In this document: piece after piece, positions 55,313 to 64,000 of the stretch
Position numbering within the stretch: position 1 is the stretch's first letter
Layout: the number at the start of each line of letters is the position of its first letter
From: Patellaria atrata CBS 101060
Lineage: Eukaryota; Ascomycota; Dothideomycetes; Patellariales; Patellariaceae
NCBI GenBank assembly: GCA_010093705.1
Contig: MU006095.1
Span: 1,157,016-1,221,015, forward strand
Length of the DNA stretch: 64,000 nucleotides
Direction of reading: 5' to 3'
Made by a program: the position numbers and the translations under genes
Notes under the pieces: model-generated
Database searches by the model: none
Told to the model about the DNA's origin: nothing
Seen by the model: the letters and a program-made list of their open reading frames with translations, nothing else

Positions 55313-57763
55313 TTAGCCCAATGCTATTGCCCGCATGCTCCCCTTCTGCAGTCCACGCTTCGGAACATTGAATGTATCTACATGCTGCTCCTTCTCTTCA
55401 TTCTCGAGTTCGGCGGGGCTACTCTTCGTCGTCCTCACACTCTTATCATCGTCCGGGTTCAGGGACGCATGGATGAGTTCCTTCAGCTTCTCACGGGCCA
55501 TTTCGCGGGACTGCGCAAGGACGTGTTCGCGACGGACGAGCTAGCGTTATAGTCAGCATCAGCACTCACAAGCGCATAACTGACCCGACATATTATTCAG
55601 GAATAAGAAATTATTAACTCACCAGCTCCTTACACTGCAAATCCATCTCGACCTGTCTATTCATCGAATCCCCGAGCATCCTCAACTTCACATTCGCCTT
55701 CAGATACCTCGAGCACGGCACGACCTCCTTAATATACTTGTCCAACTTCTTCTTCACATCCGCCAATGTCTCGTACGATAGCTTCGATGCAAAATCCGGA
55801 AGGTTCACCGTCTCCTTCAGCACCAACCCCTTCGATCGCGACAGGTTAGAGATCCAAACATCAACAATCTTAATGTGGGCGATTTGCTCCGTGACGCCGT
55901 CGCAGGTACGGTGGAAGACGGTGTAGAGGAGGAATATCTCGTCTACGATGAGTTCTTTGGCTTCGATTATCACGTGGTCGCCAACGTCGTAGGGTTGCTT
56001 GGAGAAGACGAAGGAGCAGGATTGAACGAATTCCGTGACTGTGTCCGCGAGGGCGAAGGAGAGACCCGTTATCGTGGTCCAGATAGGGGTAAGGTAGTTT
56101 CCGAGGTTATTTGTGAAGAAAGCGGCTATGTGTTGTTAGCTACTATGTTATACTCTTCTAACCTACAACCTTTCTGTTCAATGATGATGTGGCTATAAAA
56201 TACTACAGGGATGAAGTGGTAATCATAGACAATCCCCAACCGAAATGGGCAGATGTATGATCCGACAAAGTAGGTAATCACAAACTTACCATATATGATG
56301 GCCATGATCACAAGCATAAGACCAGATACAACAATATTGACACTCTTAGCCGTCTTCTTGATCCCATCCAAGCTTTTGTTAATATCTCTTAGAGACATAC
56401 GAATCTCCAAATCGACATCAACCCACTCTTGCAGGCTCGCTTCCTGGTTTCCATCTTTATCCAAAATCTCAATGATTTCCTTCGCCATAAATGGCCGGTT
56501 GCCCAGATACTCAAATGTGTTCATCTTATCTAAAGGTGGCGTATCAAGCATCTTTTGGATAGATTCTTTCGTGAAAATCGTCTGTGATAACTCAATAGTC
56601 TCGAGTTTTAACTTTGCTTGGAACCAAGCCGTGAAGCTTGCCTCAAGTTGCTTTCTGAGAGCGCGTAAGAATGTTACACCATCAGTGTCAAAATCCTCGT
56701 CCTTGCCTTTTCCGTTCCAGTACCGGTCGGCGAGGTTGTCGAAGTCATGAGGACTTGGTGGCTTGGAACGAAGGAGAATATTTGCTTTCCTGAGTTTCTG
56801 GTACTTCTCACCGAAGTAATCCGTGAGTTTCGCCCAAGTCGATCTGCTCGTATTTGCCCGATCCTCCACGAGGAGGAGATGAGCTTGAAAATGCCGCAAT
56901 ACTTTTTTCAACCTGGACCTCTTCAGTCTCGTCTGCGACCTTGTGATGATTAGTTGCATGAGGAGGTCTTTGGCAAGGAAGACAGCACTCGCAGGCAGTG
57001 TAGCCAGTAGGACTGTTCTAAAAATCTCAATCCAATGCACACCGCAGCTGTCGCTCTCATTGTAACACATAATGTCGACCGTACAATATGCGATGATCGC
57101 GAGGAAGAAGGCGTTTATGGAGGTTTGGCTCTCTAGCAAGAAGCTTTTGTACGAGTTCAAGTGGGCTTTTTCGCACACTTGGTACCATATCTTTCCAAGG
57201 GCCCAGGCAATGAAGTACATGAGCCACGCAGCCGTCCACAATACTTCAAGCCAGATCAGAAACCCGGAGACTCTAATACCATCCATATTTCTATCGGAGT
57301 AGGCGGTTGCCGTAACTACCAGCGGGGGAACAATCAAAATTGCTCCCATGAGCCACCATGTGGATGCTCGAGTTCGTTTGACCACCTGACTAAACCTTTG
57401 GGGTTCTTTTTGCTTCACCTCTGCGACAGTGGCCTGAACAGGTTGTTCCTCTTCTGCTGCTGCATTTTCTGGAGTCGATTTAGTGGTCCGCTTAGACTGT
57501 GCCTCTAGATGATTGGAGATTTCAAATACTCCGGGTTCCTCGTCCAGTTGAAATCTTGTAGAGCCAGCTTTCCCAGTATCAACACTTTTGCGTACAATTA
57601 TACCGGTGTCGGTTTGAATCTCTGAAGACTCGGTGCTTCCGCGTACGTCGATGCTCTTGTTCGTCTTACTCGTGAATTCAACGTTGTTCCGGACATTGGT
57701 ACGGCCATCATATCCCGGTGGTTGCAAACGAATACTTCTACGAGCACTCTTCCCGATGTCCAT
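55313..57763 (-). CDS. Mechanosensitive ion channel (MscS family) with EF-hand
   Basis: Three exons, 57763-56290, 56125-55623 and 55540-55313, give 734 aa. A disordered N-terminus of about 130 residues precedes four hydrophobic segments (WWLMGAILIVPPLVV, WLEVLWTAAWLMYFIAW, AFFLAIIAYCTVDIM, TVLLATLPASAVFLA). An EF-hand loop, DKDGNQEASLQEW, follows, then the pore-proximal pair IVVSGLMLVIMAIIYG and NLGNYLTPIWTTITGLSFA. The MscS beta domain begins FSKQPYDVGDHVII. Architecture matches the fungal/plant EF-hand MscS group, such as Msy1 and Msy2 of fission yeast, which release ions from the endoplasmic reticulum on osmotic shock. Location here is inferred. The start at MDIGKSARRS is preferred over an upstream in-frame ATG at 57835. 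Confidence 0.92.
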
Positions 57764-59335
57764 GGTGTCTAACGGACAAGATTGAAATCTAGGTAGCAGA
57801 AGGAGACGGGCTGGAAGGCGAGGCTGGACGCGCACACACGCGGCGGATCGTCCTCACAAATTCTCTAGTGGTATGACATATTGCGAAAAGCACTGAGGAA
57901 CCTAGGCAAGATAAATAATTGAGGATGGAATACCGCGTCGAATACCTAACTCTTTCGCCTACCATTTGAAAGTAGAACAGAGCCCCGTCGGACTCTTTAT
58001 ACCTATATACTAGAAGTTGAGGAGAAAAGAATTGTTACAGTCTTGGGACGCCAACTTTGTTCCTCTCTCAGCTGAATCCTTCAGCCTCTTGCTCGGAAAC
58101 GGACATGATTGGCATGATATTGTGCCAATCATCCATACGCTAGACTCTTCACAGCTTGATTGGGAATTAAGATGCTAGCTGCTATCTCAGAAGGGCTTGA
58201 AGATGCTACCAAACTTCTGTCCAGCCGATGAGGAGGTGTATCGTGGTCCACTTGCGCAGTCTTTTTTGGTGTTGTAGTGATCTTGCCACCTACGTATTTT
58301 GCCTTATCTTCTCTAGGCCAGTCCTTATTTTTCTCTAGGTGCGTCTCTCATTCTCTAGGCCAGAGGTAGATCTAGTGCACGACCCAAAAAGCGGCTCAAG
58401 CCACCCTAGAGATCTTCAGCTAAGATTTTGGTAGCATCTTCAGGTGCTTCTGGGATAGTCTGAACCACGGATCAAGATTCAGATATTGCTCAATTATTAG
58501 CGTAAATTGCAAGATCATCGCAAGGAGGAAGAATATCTTGATACCTGCAATTTTTGGATGTTGAATATCGTTTCTATGACATGAGATATCGACAGTCCTA
58601 ATATTTAGGTCCTTTTAAAGTTTGCCAGCCTCTTTACTTCAGGCTTGCTCTCATCGCCGACAAGTTATGGGTACGGATTAAGCACTGATGGGAAGATCAA
58701 GCGTTTCATGTGATGCTGGTTTCCGTCTAGCTCTTAGAAAGCGGAACGGATCCTCTTTCTAGCGCCGCTCTATTCCTGTATAGCTATCGCTATGCTGTTA
58801 TTGTGAACTCACGCCGAGGGTTTAACATGTGCGTAATCGCTGCTGAAAGTTGGTTGACGACTCTGGCACATAGAGGAATACCTATCTACTAGAAATATAA
58901 GTAGACACGTTTTAAGACATGAGGTCGTAATAAAGTAAGTTCTTGAAGCAGTCAAGAATGGTTCAACCAATCATAAGCCTAATGTATATTTGGATCGTCG
59001 TGTAACGTTACTTACTCGTAGCTTCTTTCAGATCAACCCCAAGGAGACGTTTCTATTTTTCAGGTATATTCATGATATCCCAGGAGATTTAGAAGAAGCA
59101 ATATTGAAACTACATCTCGCGTTATAAAGTTGTACAATAGCCCTAAGAGGCTAAACTAAGATAAACACAAGAATCCACATGCCTGGATATCCCGTCCTTA
59201 TGGAAATCAAGGATAAGAAGACCAAATTATTATTACTACCGTATCATGCTCAAAGCCTATCAATACTCTATGCGTCCAGCCCATAGTTTCCAGACGCCAA
59301 GCTTGATGCCTTAGTTAAATCATTTAAAATGAACA
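57764..59335. other. 1.6-kb intergenic region with a coding-like tail
   Basis: Promoter side of the channel gene. At 59037-59127 on the plus strand, TTTCAG is followed by an open stretch reading INPKETFLFFRYIHDIPG and then LEEAILKLHLAL before a stop. It reads like a last exon, but no upstream exon fits; it may be a gene relic. Nothing else recognised. Confidence 0.45.
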
Positions 59336-61087
59336 TCATCGCTTTTGATCAATCGCAAAAGTTGAGGCGCCCTCTGCGGGAGGAGGAGGCGCGTAATCTC
59401 GTCGCGGCCCATCGATAGGAGGCATATCTGATGCAATAGCATCTTCATAGCTCGGTGGTGCATCATCATAACCAGGGGCTGCTCCACTATGAGGAGCAGA
59501 CCCTTGGTAAGGCTGTGCAATGGAAGGACCAGCTGGAGCCAAATATTGTCCTTGCTGTGGTGAAGGATATTGGTGAGCTCCAGGGGAGTCAATGGGAGAA
59601 TGGGGAAACCCAGCGTGCGAATTTGGTCTCGGCGGTAATACAGGTTCTTGGCTCGCTGCATTCAGCATCCGTTCAAGCAGAGCCGGTGGAGGTGCGATGC
59701 CGGAAAATATCTTGACCGGTAATCTCAAAGGAAGGACGATGAGCTGGTCTTTACCATGTTGGTATGAGCCATAACCAAGCCCTACGCGAACTTCTAATTC
59801 ATAGTATCTGGAGATGTTACAGGTCTGGAATGACGGTGCAATCGTATTTGGCAATGTCTTCCCAGCCCAGTATTCCCTGTTGATGCTAACCTCAGTTCCA
59901 ACTGGATCAGTTGGTGAGCCGAGTGGTATAGCCATATTACTCATACTCAAGACGACCCAACCGTTCGTTTCCGTTCGCACAACATCGTGGGCTACTATTT
60001 TAGTATAACCTATGATCTCTATTTGAACCATCTGCAAGTAGACGTTTTCATCGCGTTCACTAAGTTGCTTCACAAGGATTCTAAGAGGGATTTCTTCATT
60101 GCAAGTAAGGATTGAAGGATTTGGAAGACGAGCATCGACGCTGAAACGAGCAAGAGGCATTTTGGATTCCATAGGAGAAATAGGTGTAGCTGCAGGCGTG
60201 CCTGCAGGTGTAGTAGCAGAGTCTGTAGAAGATTTCCTCGAGAACCATTTTTCCACCTTCTTGCTCGCACTGGGTTCCGAAATGCTAGGTCTGAACTGGT
60301 GTTGTCGTCTCGCGTATGCTTCTCCATCTGCCTTCGGTGGTCGCGGTGGCTCAATAGGGAGGAAATTGAAAGGTGCAAACTAATACCGCGTATCAGCCAG
60401 TGATCGAAACGGACACCTCGTCGAACTTACCGCACGAGGGTTCTCCTTGAGAAGAGACGGTCTGTTCACTGTCACCTTCACATAGTACTTTATCTCAGCT
60501 TCTCCCGGGAAGCCGCTCAAGGATGGGGGTAGTGTTTGTTTGACATGGCGTGTGGGAGTCTTCGCGACCTCGACTTGGAGACCAGCGAAATTGAGATTCG
60601 TGGATAAACTATTTGCGGTATTGCAGGCATTGTTGATAGGTAACTACTCGACATACTGATTAGCTAAATGCTATATAGCATTAAGGATGTAGTGTTCACC
60701 TTGAATTGGAAAGGATACTCATAATTTCCGGCAGTTAATGTATAGCTTGTGCCTAGTGGTGGGGCATTGCCGTTCCCTTGGAAAGGTGGGAATACGCAAT
60801 TCACTTTGTAGAGAAGCTATGTATGCCGCGTTAGTTCTAATCCTGTCTCTCTTTCAAAAGCGTGACCTTTATTAACTTACTTTATGAACCTCAAGAACAG
60901 GTTTGGCTCGGTCATTATAGCCGGGCCGTGAGGGAGCTAGCAGGCGGGTTTTACTCTCACCTTCAAGTTTGACGACTATAGAAGAAATATTGGCATTATT
61001 GGAGACCCTCAGATAGACCCTCCCAGAGATGAAATCGATATTGGTAAAGTGGGAGTGCGGTCGATCGAGGACTATTGTGACGTTCAT
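59336..61087 (-). CDS. Arrestin-domain protein with PPxY motif
   Basis: Four exons, 61087-60881, 60816-60700, 60643-60431 and 60379-59336, give 526 aa. The arrestin-N half begins MNVTIVLDRPHSHFTNIDFISG, broken as V-x-L-D and SGRVYLRV, with SIVVKLEGES, YTLTAGNYEYPFQFKLP and VKVTVNRPSLLK. The arrestin-C half covers VDARLPNPSILTCNEEIPLRI through VGLGYGSYQ. The Pro/Gln/Ser-rich tail ends with DDAPPSYEDA, a PPxY motif for binding WW domains of a Rsp5/HulA-type ubiquitin ligase. Such alpha-arrestins bring the ligase to plasma-membrane transporters for endocytosis. Which cargo it serves cannot be read from sequence. Confidence 0.92.
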
Positions 61088-62125
61088 GGTCCGAAAATAA
61101 CGGGACTGTACAAAAATTTAGTTGCCTCAAGTGAGCCTAAGACAAGAACAACGCGGGTTAAGACGCGTTAAAGAGTCCAGATCAAGCATGACTACCTGAC
61201 TCTCCAGGTATTGTTTTGCAAACTGTATTGATCGGTTCACCAAGCGCTGGTTCGTTGTGCATAGCCACGATACTGACGATAGCCTCTTGTCACTGACGCG
61301 GCAGAAGGCTCGTTAGGCTTTTACATCACTGTTAAGCACCAAGTCAAATTTCTCCGACTTGGGTTTCCATGCCTCTTGCCTGCAGGTCAAACGCCTGCGT
61401 GCCCACAAGCCACGCGAACACGACTGCCTGCATCTTTATGGTGACTCCTTTCAGATGTATCAGTTTTGAAGTTCAACCGTAATGAGAAAGTGACGATGAG
61501 AAGGGAAATATATCCGAGCTGCCTCGTTTCGACTTTCCCCTCCCCTGACGTTACCTGTTAGGCGTGCCACACATCTCAGCCACCGATTGCGCATATCAAG
61601 CTTCAGCTACGGTACCTTATCAACCTAAAACGGTTCTATCGAGCGCTTCAAGTACTAGATATCTACTACACTTTACATGAATCGTTGACTCGACCCAGCC
61701 AGGCCTCCTATAGGTACAGAACTCCGTAATACATCTTATGAGTGTAGTGTAGTCAAGGAGTGTAGTTCGAGCTTAAACTCAAAAACGCAAGGCAGAATAG
61801 GTCCGAATGTCTTCCTGATCCTATCCCCTGTTTGATTGGTCTGCATACCATTATGCCGATTACTCATAAGATGGCCCCTTTGCTAATGACAGGGCTCCTG
61901 CGATCATCAGTCGTACAGAACAGCACAAACCTGAAGCATAGTCGGGCCCTTATCTGATAATAGGACCACAGCTTCTACTGCCCTTTAAGGGACCCAAGGT
62001 TTTGGTTTCGTCTAAAATATGTTTGCCGTTATACAGAATACATTGGTCGGGCTCTATAATGCTGCGTTTGTGCACGATATGACGACTTTTGGTTTGCCTC
62101 TCGTATATAGGAATAGCCTCTTTCA
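61088..62125. other. Intergenic region upstream of the arrestin gene
   Basis: About 1 kb between two minus-strand genes, holding the arrestin promoter and lipase 3' flank. No gene or RNA recognised. Confidence 0.5.
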
Positions 62126-63662
62126 TCATAGCCCTTCCTTTGCTAGCATGTCTATAAACACATCACGTCAGCGAGAACTAATTACAGGGTTACTGATGAG
62201 ATAGCACTTACCAGCAATATCGAGGTAGAAAGCGATAGCGTTGAATCTGTAAATCGTAAGCGAAGTCCGTAAGACATGAAGTTTATGCCCACTTCCGTCC
62301 TTGGCCAGTTATGGAGTAGAAGAACCACTGTGAAACCGGTGAGAATGATGATCTACTTGATTCTAGCAAGATGGAACTCTAACCTTCATACGATTTGACC
62401 AGTTGATCAGATCCAAATGACTGACTCCAACTAGAGTTCCCTTGTACTCCCCCCATTGACTACTAGCAACACTAGGAGATATTAATTCAGTAATGATTCA
62501 TATAAAGATAGGGTATAATATTCACCTGACGAGCCCATCATTCGGAGAACCCTCCATTCGCTTAATGATTGCATGGGACGGACGGAAGATCGAAAAGAGT
62601 GTTGGTTCAAGCGTAGCCCCGTAGGAGTAATACCTGATACCTCAGTGATGGTAGTTCTAAAACAATCATTATAACGGAAATACTTACCGCACTCCTCCCC
62701 GGTCAGGAGTTTTCGGGTTAAAATTTTCTTGCATATATTTCCTCGTCAATTGTGGGAATGCCGCGTGTTCGAAGCCAAACCATTCCATAGCCTTAAATAC
62801 TCTAGGCAGTCGAGTAGCTAGAATAGATAAATCAGAACATTTGCGTGCTAGCTAAAGTTATAATTCAACTCACTTCCAATGAGATCAAATGTGTAATCTG
62901 CAAAAGCCGACCCTGGGAATTATCAGCGTCAATCACTCATAGGAGCTTGGTGTGGTTCACCTCTATGTGGAGTAGCTATAGTGGTCAACGATAGCGCGTT
63001 GACATTGGTTGGTTTGAGTTGACTGAGCATATATCTCGAATCGAGTCCGCTTATTATACATTAGTTTGAGTCCTTCACTGGTATCAATGTGCATACCCCT
63101 ATAGCAGTAAGCATCACATTTTGAAATATTATTCATATACCACATATTACCATGCTATGTCTGTTAGTCGAATTAGCATCATTTCTTTTACTAGTAGAGC
63201 GAAAGAAAACGAACGCTATGATATTGACGCTCTTTCCGGCTGCCTTTTGAGCGATGATTTCAGATAGCTTTTCAGCTCTAGCTTCGATCGATCCGGATGG
63301 AGGAACCGTTGCAATAATCACTTCGATGTCCTTTTCACGCAACGCTTCGGTAATGCCACGCCAGTACTGAACGCCTGGTAAATTTGGAACCAGACGAAGC
63401 TCGTTGAATCCTAATAATCCGTGGGCAAGGATCAAGGGATTCTTGGGCTTTTCTGCACACATTCATGAGCTCGTGACACATTGCCAATGGAAGTTCATTG
63501 ATATTTACCATAGTTCTCGCGGATGATAGCATATTCACCTTCGATAACTCGACCAAGATCACCAAGTTTGGGGTCATTTAACAAGACTCTTGCAGTACTG
63601 AACGCTCGGTGTTGATAGGGACCTCTGCAAACTGCTGCGCAGAGTGAACGTTGTATATACAT
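62126..63662 (-). CDS. Tgl2-like triacylglycerol lipase, 12 exons
   Basis: Alpha/beta-hydrolase. Exons: 63662-63509, 63452-63215, 63160-63151, 63098-63097, 63049-62961, 62912-62874, 62817-62688, 62633-62526, 62471-62384, 62327-62293, 62246-62212 and 62151-62126. They sum to 954 nt, giving 317 aa. The oxyanion loop is LILAHGLLGFNEL. The nucleophile elbow is HSMGG, with Ser133. The acid is probably in GSPNDGLV and the His in GVSHLDLINW. It ends IADMLAKEGL. The start MYIQRSLCAAVCR gives a basic, acid-free N-terminus fit for mitochondrial import, as for yeast Tgl2; an upstream ATG at 63761 would add a hydrophobic segment. Exons of 10 and 2 nt sit next to each other and rebuild the elbow. Confidence 0.9.
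63097..63098 (-). other. 2-nt micro-exon (GG) of the lipase gene
   Basis: The minus strand reads CTGCTATAG, GG, GTATGCACA. The flanking introns are 52 nt (63150-63099) and 47 nt (63096-63050), both GT-AG and of normal size here, the second with a good ACTAAT branch site. Joining the 10-nt exon A CAT AGC ATG, then GG, then C GGA CTC gives HSMGGL. Without these two bases the frame shifts and the motif is lost. Confidence 0.75.
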
Positions 63663-64000
63663 CGTATGAGTTGATTTCTGCAGTATGCATATTGAAGTAG
63701 GACCCATCAATAAAATAATCACAAAGATGAAATGGGTAGCAGTTGAGATGAAGCTCTTCACGCGTTTACAGGGTGAGCTCGCTTAGTATGACGTCGTTAA
63801 AAGCGAACTGTAAGAAGTCTCTGCTGGGCGAATATTTTTCTTATAACAGATATTATTTTGATACCTGGGAAATTTGGCTGATGAGTATTTTGATTGGTGC
63901 TTAACATGCCAAAGAATTTTCATTGTAGCATACATCATAAATTTAGTCCAGAATAGACCTCCCTTCTATGATATCAGTACAGGACGCACCAAGTTCATTG
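63663..64000. other. Upstream region of the lipase gene
   Basis: Presumed promoter and leader of the lipase gene. No second gene begins before the window ends. Confidence 0.5.

Noticed and set aside
1-64000. CRISPR arrays, rRNA genes, telomere or centromere repeats
   Set aside because: None seen on reading both strands. A fungal chromosome arm would not be expected to carry a CRISPR array.

Overview
This is nuclear DNA from a filamentous ascomycete (Pezizomycotina). The evidence is genes broken by short GT-AG introns of about 45-165 nt, very small exons, a HET-domain gene, a DUF6594 membrane protein, an AbaA-like TEA factor, an STB6-like protein, and solo LTRs. A leotiomycete is my best guess from protein character, but the sequence alone does not prove it. 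I rebuilt about 25 protein-coding genes. For most multi-exon genes the joined exon lengths sum to a multiple of three and give the expected family length (urease 838 aa, Mrd1 837 aa, eL20 174 aa, dynein light chain 92 aa, lipase 317 aa).

Layout. 0.6-15.4 kb holds five minus-strand genes: a large serine-rich tail-anchored protein, urease, an HMG-box protein, a small zinc-ribbon protein and LC8 dynein light chain. 15.7-23.2 kb holds three plus-strand genes: Mrd1, an AbaA-like factor and a protein with three dsRBD-like segments. 23.6-27.8 kb is compact housekeeping: Utp11, a Nit2-like amidase, a Cmc1-like CX9C protein and a short-chain dehydrogenase, with two head-to-head promoters. 28-39.2 kb is the accessory part: a tRNA-like relic, a HET-domain gene, a caspase-like (C14) gene, a previously easy-to-miss 87-aa gene, a DUF6594 gene, and then a nest of solo LTRs that looks like a 1.85-kb palindrome. 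39.3-43.7 kb returns to core genes: an enoyl-CoA hydratase-like protein, ribosomal protein eL20 and a Csn12/Thp1-type PCI protein. 45.3-50.3 kb carries two BTB/POZ genes and one BTB-like relic or gene. 51-64 kb holds an STB6-like protein, an EF-hand mechanosensitive channel, a PPxY arrestin and a 12-exon lipase.

Most striking points. (1) The lipase gene appears to need a 2-nt micro-exon that supplies two bases of a Gly codon in its HSMGG nucleophile elbow. (2) A HET gene, a caspase-like gene, a small unknown gene and a DUF6594 membrane protein sit together beside transposon debris, a plausible cell-death or self-recognition island. (3) The apparent giant palindrome resolves into opposite-facing nested solo LTRs, each with its own 5-bp target duplication. 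No rRNA gene, intact tRNA or CRISPR array was seen.
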